A stretch of DNA of 64,000 nucleotides from Bin5 sp965208965 (GTDB lineage: Bacteria; Chloroflexota; Anaerolineae; Caldilineales; Caldilineaceae): assembly GCA_965208965.1 (NCBI GenBank), contig OZ242384.1, positions 4,278,001-4,342,000 on the forward strand, given 5' to 3'. Both the position numbers and the translations under genes were made by a program. This document shows positions 27,165 to 35,365 of the stretch, piece after piece. Within the stretch, counting starts at the first letter, position 1; each line of letters begins with the position of its first letter. The notes beneath the pieces are model-generated. The model was not told the DNA's origin. It was given only the letters and a program-made list of their open reading frames with translations, and searched no databases.

Positions 27165-27276
27165 GTTGAAAAGAGAATGAAGGGCTTTCCGCTCTTGGTC
27201 TGCCCGGTTTCTCGGGCCGTTATCCTTTCTGCTCTTGTAGCGCTTAACGAAGCGAATTACTGTGAAAGTCCAAGCG

Positions 27277-27314
27277 ATCCTGTCCGCGGTTTGCCGCGGA
27301 CAGGATTCTTTTTT
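27277..27314 (+). terminator. Intrinsic terminator downstream of the SH3 protein gene
   Basis: A perfect 13-bp stem (ATCCTGTCCGCGG / CCGCGGACAGGAT) with a TTTG loop, followed at once by TCTTTTTTCG. This is the clearest rho-independent terminator in the window. Confidence 0.88.
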
Positions 27315-27382
27315 CGTTTGTCAATGCGCTGTGTGCGGGCGTTGGGGAGAGGGCGATGGCGAGGGCCGTGAAGGGAGTGAGC

Positions 27383-27405
27383 GCAGGCACAGGGCCTGCC
27401 CCTAC
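27383..27405. repeat. Dispersed palindromic repeat, copy 2
   Basis: GCAGGC and GCCTGC arms flank a short loop, followed by CCCTACC. The arms and the GGCCTGCCCCTAC flank match the element at 7585-7607, with substitutions confined to the loop. It lies about 150 bases upstream of a gene remnant. Confidence 0.6.
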
Positions 27406-27551
27406 CGTTTTGGGCGGCAGGGGGCATCATGACTCGACTTAGGTGAGCGACCGGTGGTGTAGACAGGATGCCAACGCCGCGGCTTATACATGGCATGGTG
27501 TAGTGGGGGGGGCGTTGCGGGGAAACAGTCCCTTCACAACTGCAGCGGTCA

Positions 27552-27839
27552 GTGGTAATTGTCTTTTTTTCAGCTGTCTTCCATTGGAATGCCTGGTTTG
27601 ACGGCATGGTCCTGATTATGGACAACGACAAGTACCCGGTCATGACCTCTTTGCGGACGGTCGTGGTCGATTTGAATTTGCAGATCCTGACCGTAAACAT
27701 GGAAGATATCTACAACCTGTCGGACCGGTCGATTCGGGCTGCCAATATCGTCGTCGCCACGGTGCCGATTCTGATCGTATACCCGTTCCTGCAACGCTAC
27801 TTCATTCACGGAATCCGCCTTGGCGCTGTGAAGGGATAG
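27552..27839 (+). pseudogene. C-terminal remnant of a carbohydrate ABC transporter permease
   Basis: 95 codons that match only the end of LplC/MalG-type sugar permeases: FHWNAWFDGMVLIMDNDKYPV, then IRAANIVVATVPILIVYPFLQRYFIHGIRLGAVKG, where the last block is the typical permease C-terminus. A whole permease has about 280-310 residues. The EAA coupling loop and the first four helices are absent. Upstream, in frame, homology ends near codon 1 and a TAG occurs at 27501, so the 5' part has been lost. No sugar-binding protein or second permease remains nearby. The GTG at 27552 has no clear ribosome site. Confidence 0.8.
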
Positions 27840-27971
27840 CCGGCGCCTTCAAGAAAGAGTTTCACGTCTGCTAGTTTCAATAAAGTGAGAAGCGAGCACT
27901 CTCGCTGGAAATTCAACTCTCGGTCCATCGGTCGTACGCCGTAGAGTTCATCTAGAACAGGAGCTAAAGCA

Positions 27972-29459
27972 ATGGGAACTGCTGTCAAAATCGGTGTGAT
28001 TGGCGCCGGGAGCGCGACATTCTCCCTGGGGCTGGTAAAGGACCTGTGCCTGACAGAAAGTCTGAGCGGCAGCCATGTGACATTTATGGATGTTGACGCG
28101 GAACGTCTGCAGATGATCCATAAGCTGGCCGAGCGGTATGCCGACGAACTTGGCGCAAAGATCACTTTTGATCAGACGCTGGACCGGCGCGAAGCGATGC
28201 AGGACGCCGACTTCGTTATCAATACGGCCTCGGTCGTTACCTACGGCTCGGGCCTGGAAACGCGCGATCTCATCCAGGAGTTCGGCTACGACTGGGATGG
28301 GCCGGGGTCGCTGGAATACTCCTTCTACAATACTTCTTTCATATTGGATGTGGCTCGTGAGATCGAGGAGATTTGTCCCGACGCCTGGCTGATCCAGTCC
28401 GGAAACCCGGTCTACGACGGCTGCACGGTTATCGGCCGAGAGACGGACGTTAAGGTCTGCGGATTGTGCCACGGTTATTACGGCTACCGGGACATATGTG
28501 ACATGCTGGGGCTCGACCATACCAGGGTGAAGTGGCAGGCTCCCGGGCTGAACCACAACATCTGGCTGACGCAGTTCGAGTACGAGGGCAAGGACGCGTA
28601 CCCTTTGATCGACGAATGGATTCAGAGTAAGGGTGAAGCGTATTGGGCTGAAACAGCGGCCAGCCGGCCGCTGCCGCCGGGAAGATCGGGCTGGTCCGGC
28701 GAATTGAGGCGGGCATGGGAGATCGACCTGTCACGCGCCGCTGTGCACATGTACAGGCTCTACGGACTGATGCCTCTGGGTGACACGGTATGGATGAAGT
28801 ACATCGGCTGGTGGTACCACAAGGACTTCGACGCCAAGAGGTTCTGGTTCGGCGAGCCCTGGGGCGGCCAGCGTTCGCACCTGTCCTGGCCGATGTACGT
28901 GGACAATCAGAATAGGAGAGTGGAACAGATCGCCCGTCTTGCCAATGACCCGAGTTCAAGCCTGGTGGAAAACCTGGGAAAGAACAAGACGATTGAGCAG
29001 CAGGTGCCGATTATCGATGCCCTGGTCAACGACAACGAAGGCCAATTCCAGGTGAACGTGCCGAATCAAGGGGCGCTGCCGGGGGTACCGGACGACATTG
29101 CGGTGGAGATTCCCGCAGTCGTGAATAAGGACGGGATCCACCGTATCCAGGTTGACCCGCTGCCGCAGAAGATCATGCTCACACAGATATTGCCTCTGGT
29201 TCTTTCGCTCGAGCGGACTCTGCTGGCGATAGAGACCGGCGATCGCTCGCTCTTGTTATGGGAGTTACTGGACGACAACGATACGCGCTCATATGCTCAG
29301 GCGGAAGAGACGCTGGAAGCGATCCTGGGACAGCGGTACAATCGAGAGATGGACGAATACTTCCGGTGGCCATCGAATTGGGAGGCCAATGGCATCAGCC
29401 GCACGCCGGTGCGGGATGATCCTGTGCTTCGGGCTGAGGAGGCGGTGGCGGCCGATTAG
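27972..29459 (+). CDS. Glycoside hydrolase family 4 enzyme (alpha-galactosidase/glucosidase type)
   Basis: A 495-residue GH4 enzyme. These cleave alpha or beta glycosides by an NAD+- and Mn(II)-dependent redox elimination. The N-terminal NAD-binding loop is VKIGVIGAGSATFSLGLVKDL. The metal-binding Cys-His sits in GLCHGYYGYRDI (about residue 164), and a second His in GLNHNIWL (about 192). NTAS and IQSGNPVYDG correspond to the family motifs. Specificity among the family cannot be fixed. The start has ACAGGAGC upstream. It lies just after the remnant of a sugar permease and before an enolase-type dehydratase, so it probably belonged to a sugar uptake and degradation locus. Confidence 0.92.
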   Translation: MGTAVKIGVIGAGSATFSLGLVKDLCLTESLSGSHVTFMDVDAERLQMIHKLAERYADELGAKITFDQTLDRREAMQDADFVINTASVVTYGSGLETRDLIQEFGYDWDGPGSLEYSFYNTSFILDVAREIEEICPDAWLIQSGNPVYDGCTVIGRETDVKVCGLCHGYYGYRDICDMLGLDHTRVKWQAPGLNHNIWLTQFEYEGKDAYPLIDEWIQSKGEAYWAETAASRPLPPGRSGWSGELRRAWEIDLSRAAVHMYRLYGLMPLGDTVWMKYIGWWYHKDFDAKRFWFGEPWGGQRSHLSWPMYVDNQNRRVEQIARLANDPSSSLVENLGKNKTIEQQVPIIDALVNDNEGQFQVNVPNQGALPGVPDDIAVEIPAVVNKDGIHRIQVDPLPQKIMLTQILPLVLSLERTLLAIETGDRSLLLWELLDDNDTRSYAQAEETLEAILGQRYNREMDEYFRWPSNWEANGISRTPVRDDPVLRAEEAVAAD

Positions 29460-29521
29460 GTAAAAGCTCAGGAACCTGACGAAAGCTCCTTTGTCATTCG
29501 GTCACATCGGCGTTAAGGTAC

Positions 29522-29575
29522 TAAGGGGGACGGCTCTTTGAAGTGATAGAGCGTCCCCCTTATTTCTGTTTGCGC
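29522..29575 (+). terminator. Intrinsic terminator after the GH4 gene
   Basis: AAGGGGGACGGCTC pairs with GAGCGTCCCCCTT across a 12-base loop, with one bulged base, and is followed by ATTTCTGTTTG. It separates the GH4 gene from the enolase-family gene. Confidence 0.7.
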
Positions 29576-29633
29576 ATCTGAGGAATACGAAGCGACTCAC
29601 CAGCTAGGGAACGTCATCAAATGGAGTAAAGAG

Positions 29634-30758
29634 ATGAAAGTCGTCGAAGTAGATACCATCGTAGTAAAGAACGTGCCGCCGTTTAGGGGCGGGAGCATGT
29701 GGCTATTTGTTCAACTCAAGACCGATGAAGGCATTGTCGGCCTGGGCGAGCGGCCTTCGGGAAATGCCGTTAATCTGGAGGCTCAGGTCAGGCTGATCGA
29801 GGATCTCGGCGAGCAGTTTGTGATTGGCGCCAACCCTTTTGACATCGAGAAGCTGTGGCAGACCATCTTTGCGTCGCGTCATGATTACCGCCATCCCGGG
29901 CTGGATATGACGCCGGCTCTGAGCGCGATCGAGATGGCCTGCTGGGACATCGTTGGCAAGGCGGTGGGTCAGCCAATCTACAATCTGTTGGGAGGGAGGT
30001 GCCACGAAAAACTGCGCGCCTACGCGTATATGCCGTCCGAAGGCATCTGGGAGAACCCGGAGAAGGCCGGGGAAATCGCCGCGAAACTGGTGGAAGAGGG
30101 AAATACGGCATGCAAGTTTGATCCCTTTCAGCCTATTTTCCCGAATCCGAGCGATTACTCGTTGAAGACAATCCGACACGTTGCCAAGATTTTCCAGTGC
30201 ATTCGCGATGCAGTGGGCGACGAACTGGAAATTGGCATCGGGACGCACGGACAGTTCAGCACGGCCGGCGCGATCCGAGTCGCCAAGATTCTGGAGGAGT
30301 TCGACCCGTTCTGGTTCGAGGAGCCGGTTCCGCCCGAAAACATCGACGAGATGGCGCGCGTGGCGGCCCATACGAGCATCCCCATCGCCACCGGGGAGCG
30401 GCTGGTGTCGAAGTTCGAGTTTGCTCAGCTGCTGGAGAAGCAGGCAGCGCAGGTCATTCAGCTGGACGTGGGGCAGTGCGGGGGAATCCTGGAATCGAAG
30501 AAGATCGCGGGGATTGCAGAGGCGCATTACGCCATGATCGCCCCTCACATGTACTGTGGGCCTGTGGCAGCGGCCGCGGCGGTGCAGCTCGACACCTGTT
30601 CACCGAACCTGTTGATCCAGGAGTACAACGGGGGCCCTCTGCACCAGGAGCTTTTCAAAGAGCCGATTGTATTTGAGAATGGCTATATCACGCTACCCAC
30701 TGGTCCGGGTCTGGGTGTTGAACTGGACGAAGCGGTTGTCAAGAGACAGTTGTTGTAG
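29634..30758 (+). CDS. Mandelate racemase / muconate lactonizing enzyme family dehydratase
   Basis: A 374-residue enolase-superfamily protein, closest in pattern to galactonate dehydratase-like enzymes that dehydrate sugar acids. The N-terminal capping domain (about 1-115) precedes a barrel with Lys in ACKFDPF (about 159) and Glu ligands in FWFEEPV and IATGER. A late His is in APHMYCGP. The segment that normally supplies the first metal ligand (as in I-D-F-H-G) reads IGIGTHGQ, so the usual Asp is Gly while the neighbouring His is kept. It is followed after 26 bases by an SDR gene, which suggests a sugar-acid pathway. Confidence 0.88.
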   Translation: MKVVEVDTIVVKNVPPFRGGSMWLFVQLKTDEGIVGLGERPSGNAVNLEAQVRLIEDLGEQFVIGANPFDIEKLWQTIFASRHDYRHPGLDMTPALSAIEMACWDIVGKAVGQPIYNLLGGRCHEKLRAYAYMPSEGIWENPEKAGEIAAKLVEEGNTACKFDPFQPIFPNPSDYSLKTIRHVAKIFQCIRDAVGDELEIGIGTHGQFSTAGAIRVAKILEEFDPFWFEEPVPPENIDEMARVAAHTSIPIATGERLVSKFEFAQLLEKQAAQVIQLDVGQCGGILESKKIAGIAEAHYAMIAPHMYCGPVAAAAAVQLDTCSPNLLIQEYNGGPLHQELFKEPIVFENGYITLPTGPGLGVELDEAVVKRQLL

Positions 30759-30784
30759 GCGAAGGGAAAAAGGGAAAGCCAATC

Positions 30785-31615
30785 ATGGGTAGATTGGACG
30801 GAAAGGTGGCTCTGGTCACAGGCGCGGGGCGGGGGCACGGCGAGGCGGTTGCGATGCGATTTGCTGAGGAAGGCGCCGCGGTTTCGGTCTGTGACATTCT
30901 TCCCGCAGACGAGTTGGACGGGACTGTTGGCGAACGGATCCGGTCGGCCGGCGCGGAAGCGCTCTGCTCGCAAACAGATGTCTCGAAGGAGGAGCCGGTT
31001 CGTGAACTGGTACAGCAGACCATTGACCATTTCGGGACGATCGACATTCTGGTCAACGTGGTGGGTATCGCCGGCCCAACCAAGGATGTATGGCAGATGA
31101 GCCTGGAGGAGTGGCAGGAGACGCTGGCGGTCAATCTCGATTCGGCGTTTCTTGGCTGTAAGTACGCCCTGCCTGAGATGATTCGCAAACGGTACGGGCG
31201 GGTCATAAACTTCAGTTCAGGGACAGGAAAGCAGCCACTTTCGCATCGAACACCATACGCCACTTCGAAAATGGGAATCCTTGGATTCACGCGCACGCTG
31301 GCTGCCGACGTGGGCCGGTACAATATTACGGTCAACGCTATCTGCCCCGGTTCGCATGAGGATCGGGGCGTCGAGCTGGAACGGGCGCGCGCCGAATACA
31401 GAGGGGAACCATTTGACGAAGAGGCGGTCCGGAGGCGGTACCGGGAGCCCCGGCCGAACGCAGTCCTGGCCGGACGCTGGTGCGGGGACGAAGGCTTCGT
31501 TGAGAAGGGCGCGGGGTCGGAGGATGCGGCAGCGATTGCGGTCTTTCTCGCTTCGGACGATGCGGCAAGCATGACAGGCCAGGACATCAACTCCGGAGGA
31601 TGGGTGATGTGGTGA
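30785..31615 (+). CDS. SDR-family oxidoreductase
   Basis: A 276-residue classical short-chain dehydrogenase. The cofactor loop is TGAGRGHGEAVA (about residues 12-23), VNVVGIAGP stands at the NNAG position, and the catalytic Ser-Tyr-Lys are in FSSGTGKQP and PYATSK. The Asp at the end of strand 2 (VCDI) favours NAD(H). A 35-residue insertion after the CPGS motif is longer than in FabG-like relatives and probably shapes the substrate pocket. It is likely co-transcribed with the preceding dehydratase and oxidises or reduces a sugar-derived alcohol. Confidence 0.9.
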   Translation: MGRLDGKVALVTGAGRGHGEAVAMRFAEEGAAVSVCDILPADELDGTVGERIRSAGAEALCSQTDVSKEEPVRELVQQTIDHFGTIDILVNVVGIAGPTKDVWQMSLEEWQETLAVNLDSAFLGCKYALPEMIRKRYGRVINFSSGTGKQPLSHRTPYATSKMGILGFTRTLAADVGRYNITVNAICPGSHEDRGVELERARAEYRGEPFDEEAVRRRYREPRPNAVLAGRWCGDEGFVEKGAGSEDAAAIAVFLASDDAASMTGQDINSGGWVMW

Positions 31616-31679
31616 GGACGGTGAGCATATGCTTTCCTCTCCTGTTCTGTGCCATGCCACAGGATGAGAAGCCAAGATC

Positions 31680-34484
31680 ATGAGAGCCATTTCAGAGCAG
31701 TCCCGTCGGCAGTTTAAGTTGGATTGGAACCGGGGCGGTATCAGCAGTCTGAAACTAGAGAACGATGTCTTTGATACCGAGTACATTACACCTGGCGAAA
31801 CGCTGGGTGAGGTGCTGGTAGGCCTTCGCACGGTGGGCGGAGAATGGAGGTCTGCGACGACTTTCGCTTCTGGCGACATTCGAACTGTCGGGGACGACGG
31901 GCCGAGAGGGCGGGCCTTTGTATACAGAGGTGACGGAGAGTTGCTGCACGGGCTGCGGGGTCTGGGATTATCGGAGCGCTTCAGTCTGGAAGGGGACCGT
32001 CTCGTGTGGACCCTGGAGTTTCGTAACGAGACGGAAGAGACCGTGGAGATAGGCGACATCGGTCTGCCTCTGCCGTTCAACAAGCGCTTCTTGCGCGACA
32101 ATCTGGCCAACTACACACAGGTTGTCGCCCGCCACAGCTTCATTTCAGGTCATGGCTCGTTCATCTTCTGGCAGCGGCCCAATGGAGTCGGTCCTTACTT
32201 GGTTATGACACCTCTGGAAGGGACAAAGCTGGAATACTACGAGGAGATCGACCCGCACCCTTCAACCACCAGTGTGCCCTACCGCGCCTATATCCATTCA
32301 GCTTTGAGCGGAGGAAACGAGACGCGCGGCACCTGGCGCCAAACGCATACGAGCGTCATGCTTTCGCCACGAGGAAGAGAGGGAGATACTGTTGCATACG
32401 GATTTTGCCTGCAGTGGGGTGACGACTACGACGGTGTGAGGGACTTGCTCTACCAGGAAGGGCTGTTCGACGTTCAGGTTGTGCCGGGAATGACAGTGCC
32501 GATAGATCTGGGCTCTACGTTTTCAGTGCGGACAAAGCACACAGAGTATCAACTGGAGGCGGAATACCCAGACCAGACCAGTATAGAGCTTGTAGATGAA
32601 CCGCAAGTTGATACAAGGACTTATCGCGTGCAGTTTTCACGACTGGGGGAAAACCTCCTGACCGTGAGGTACTGCGACGGCTCTTATATGAATCTGGAGT
32701 TCTTTGTCACCGAGCCATTGGAAACACTGATAAAGAAGCGTACCAGCTTCCTCGTGGATAAGCAGCAGCACAGGGGCACGGGAAGATGGTACGAGGGCTT
32801 GTTTTCGGTGTGGGACATGCGGGAGGCCATCTTGCGGGGGCCGGAAAACACGGGCGGTTTCGACGGATGGTATGGCTACACATTGACCTGCGATGACACG
32901 GCACTTCCGAAGGCGCCGTTTATCGCCGCAAAGAACGTACACTTTCCTGAAAAGAAGGAGATTGACGCCGTCGAGTACTATATTGAAAAGTTTGTGTGGG
33001 GAGGATTGCAGCGCACGAATGAGGAGCAGCCCTACCCATACTTCATCTACGGCGTGCCCAACTGGTATGAAAACCGGCACAGCGAACACGGATTTGGTAC
33101 AAGAGGAGAAGGTCTGGAGCATATTTGGCGCAGCTATGACTACCCCCATGTGATCATGCTCTATTTTCATATGTACCAGATCGCCAAGCTGTACCCGGGG
33201 TCGACGAACTATCTGGACAGTTCGGGCTACCTGGAGAGGGCGTTTGGGACGGCGGAAGCCCACTTTCTGCTTGCCGGGCTGGATGATCTTCCCCATGGAG
33301 CTCAAGGTTACTGGGCCTTTCGGCTCGGCCTGTACAATGAGATGTTGATCGTCGACCTGATCGACGCGTTGGAGGAGGAAGGATGGCAGGAGCGGGCCGA
33401 CTGGCTGCGCGGAGAATGGGAGAAGAAGGTCAAGTATTTCGTCTATGACGACCCCTATCCCTTTGATTCCGAGTACCCATTTGATACGACCGCTTTCGAA
33501 ACCTCGCATGCAGTAGCCAAATACGGGTTGACACGCAATGTGGATTCGGACTCACGGCTCTGGTATGACAAGTACAAAGAGATCTGGTACGAACATCCCG
33601 AAGTCAACCGTGCAGATTTCGAGGCGTTTATGGTCAAGCAGATCGATGCCAACATTGCGCTGCGGGGCTGGGTGGAGCCTTCTTACACACTACTGGGAGG
33701 TGACAATCGCGGGGGTGATTCGTCGCGTTACGGCTTGAGCTACATGTCACAGCTGGGCGGCTGGGCAATTGTCGACTACGCACTCTATTTCGCCGAGGAC
33801 CCTTTTCCGTACCTCCGCTTGGGATATTCCTCATTCCTCAGTTCGTGGTGTCTGATGAATACCGGAACGGCGGAATCCAACTACGGGTACTGGTATCCTG
33901 GCGAAGAAAACGACGGCGCGTCGGGGTGGGCGATAACGCCTGAAAAGTATAGCGGTATGTGGATCAGGCAGGACAATGGCCGGGGAAGCTGGCCTTACGA
34001 CGGCGAGATTGAACTCGGCTACGGGGCGGCGCTGCGCACGGCGGCTACAATCGTGGCAGATGACCCGTTGTTCGGCTGGTTCGCCTATGGCGGGCGGCTG
34101 GAGATGGACAACGGACAGTTCAAAGTCTGGCCGCAGGACGGACTGCGGCAGAGACTCCATATCGTTGGGCGCAGAGCGCGCCTGCACGTGTTGCTCGAGC
34201 GCGACGGCTTTGCGGCTGGACAGCCGGTCACTCTGGACTATGAATACCAGGAAAACGAAGACAAGACTCCGCAGTTCTCGCGGTTGGCGTTCACATTGGA
34301 AAATCGCAGCGGCGACCGGCACAGAACGACTTTGAAGCTTAACGGACTGCGGGGAGAGAGGTACGCGGTTCGGATTGACGGGGAATTGACTCTGAATCTT
34401 GTTTCGAGAGAGAAGGAGTGGAGCGAAATAGAAGTTGAGGTGGGTCCCCAGAGCAGATTCCGCGTAGAGGTCGAATCTACTTGA
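31680..34484 (+). CDS. DUF5695 family protein, carbohydrate-active enzyme-like
   Basis: A 934-residue protein that I assign to DUF5695 from overall resemblance. It has an N-terminal beta-sandwich-like part (WNRGGISSLKLENDVFDTEYI), a Trp/Tyr-rich middle with the character of an alpha/alpha toroid, and a C-terminal beta part. The many aromatic residues resemble polysaccharide-active proteins. No signal peptide is visible, so a cytoplasmic site is suggested. Catalytic residues are not known to me. It follows a GH4 enzyme, a dehydratase and an SDR on the same strand, which fits a role in carbohydrate breakdown. Confidence 0.75.
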   Translation: MRAISEQSRRQFKLDWNRGGISSLKLENDVFDTEYITPGETLGEVLVGLRTVGGEWRSATTFASGDIRTVGDDGPRGRAFVYRGDGELLHGLRGLGLSERFSLEGDRLVWTLEFRNETEETVEIGDIGLPLPFNKRFLRDNLANYTQVVARHSFISGHGSFIFWQRPNGVGPYLVMTPLEGTKLEYYEEIDPHPSTTSVPYRAYIHSALSGGNETRGTWRQTHTSVMLSPRGREGDTVAYGFCLQWGDDYDGVRDLLYQEGLFDVQVVPGMTVPIDLGSTFSVRTKHTEYQLEAEYPDQTSIELVDEPQVDTRTYRVQFSRLGENLLTVRYCDGSYMNLEFFVTEPLETLIKKRTSFLVDKQQHRGTGRWYEGLFSVWDMREAILRGPENTGGFDGWYGYTLTCDDTALPKAPFIAAKNVHFPEKKEIDAVEYYIEKFVWGGLQRTNEEQPYPYFIYGVPNWYENRHSEHGFGTRGEGLEHIWRSYDYPHVIMLYFHMYQIAKLYPGSTNYLDSSGYLERAFGTAEAHFLLAGLDDLPHGAQGYWAFRLGLYNEMLIVDLIDALEEEGWQERADWLRGEWEKKVKYFVYDDPYPFDSEYPFDTTAFETSHAVAKYGLTRNVDSDSRLWYDKYKEIWYEHPEVNRADFEAFMVKQIDANIALRGWVEPSYTLLGGDNRGGDSSRYGLSYMSQLGGWAIVDYALYFAEDPFPYLRLGYSSFLSSWCLMNTGTAESNYGYWYPGEENDGASGWAITPEKYSGMWIRQDNGRGSWPYDGEIELGYGAALRTAATIVADDPLFGWFAYGGRLEMDNGQFKVWPQDGLRQRLHIVGRRARLHVLLERDGFAAGQPVTLDYEYQENEDKTPQFSRLAFTLENRSGDRHRTTLKLNGLRGERYAVRIDGELTLNLVSREKEWSEIEVEVGPQSRFRVEVEST

Positions 34485-34535
34485 TCCCTGGGATTGGGTG
34501 GGAAGGGAGTGGGAGGCTTGTCCTGTTCAGCTCCT

Positions 34536-35006
34536 TTAGCCACTCTGTGCTGAGTCGTCGTTCATAACCAGGTCGGACCAATGGCAGGAGGCCCACTCGT
34601 CATATTCTGACTTGAGAGACTTGACGACCATCTCCTTGGTTCGGTCATCGTCGTAAAAGTTTCCCTTTTCCATAAACGAAGTCAGCATCTTGAGTCGCTT
34701 CAAGCAGTGCTTGCGGGCCTGTTCCCCTATTTCTTCGGCCGACCGATCCCTGCCTTTGACAAAGTAAAAGATGGCCTCCCCGGGCGTGTAGGAAACTCCA
34801 TCTGGGCGTCCTTTCATTCGGGCGCGGAAGGGCTGGACCCAGGTGTCCGGAGGGGCACTCTGATTGATGATAGTGTTGGCATCGTCCAACTTTTGCTTGT
34901 ACTGTTCAACGACACGTCCGCTGATCCTCTGCAATGAGAGTGTGATCAGCGCCAGGACGATGCCGATAGCGCAAGCGAAGAGGATGATGACGACCAGAAT
35001 TGGCAC
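34536..35006 (-). CDS. Membrane-anchored hypothetical protein
   Basis: A 156-residue protein from a GTG start with AAGGA upstream. A single N-terminal helix (VVIILFACAIGIVLALITLSL) precedes a hydrophilic domain with a predicted coiled-coil start (RVVEQYKQKLDDANTIINQ). I do not recognise the family. It is the only minus-strand gene between two plus-strand blocks, and its 3' end faces the DUF5695 gene. Codon use looks ordinary, and no real gene competes on the other strand. Confidence 0.6.
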   Translation of the reverse strand: MPILVVIILFACAIGIVLALITLSLQRISGRVVEQYKQKLDDANTIINQSAPPDTWVQPFRARMKGRPDGVSYTPGEAIFYFVKGRDRSAEEIGEQARKHCLKRLKMLTSFMEKGNFYDDDRTKEMVVKSLKSEYDEWASCHWSDLVMNDDSAQSG

Positions 35007-35365
35007 TTGAGAAATCCTTCTACACTGAAGAAGTGTGTCAGCAACTGATACTATACCACGTTTTTCGGTTCCGAGCGGATTTCGCGACGAAAGAGGATGA
35101 CGCGAAAACGGGAAGTTTTCGGCAAACAGGCCGTGCGATTTGAGAAATTTTCGATGTTTGCATTAAACACATGTTGCGCGTATTATTCACGCGTCAGATT
35201 CGCAACTCATTTATTTCTTAGGAGAAGAGGAAGTGAGAGTTGCACAGTTGGCCAATCCCGCGCACACAACCAAGTGAATTTAAAGGAGGCCGAACCCCTA
35301 CTTACTTTGAAGCGTAGGACGATATCAGAATACCTTCCACACGTTCAGTCCAAAGGAGTGATCCG
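35007..35365. other. Intergenic region upstream of the importer operon
   Basis: 359 bases, more AT-rich than the surroundings, between divergent genes. A 90-codon plus-strand frame (35097-35369) overlaps the next start and has no domain. A candidate promoter is at 35157-35186. The last bases carry AAAGGAG, the ribosome site of the binding-protein gene. The long leader (about 170 bases) could hold regulatory structure, but I see no known riboswitch. Confidence 0.5.
35157..35186 (+). promoter_or_regulatory. Candidate promoter of the peptide/opine importer operon
   Basis: TTTGCA and TATTAT lie 18 bases apart in the AT-rich stretch before the substrate-binding protein gene. The boxes match 4 and 5 of 6 consensus bases. 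Confidence 0.35.

Larger units (their letters stand above)
27165..27551. other. Intergenic region with terminator and hairpin repeat
   Basis: 387 bases without a supported gene. It contains a strong intrinsic terminator (27277-27314), the second copy of the palindromic repeat (27383-27405) and, in frame with the permease remnant, a TAG at 27501. Short open frames on both strands have no recognisable features. Confidence 0.55.
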
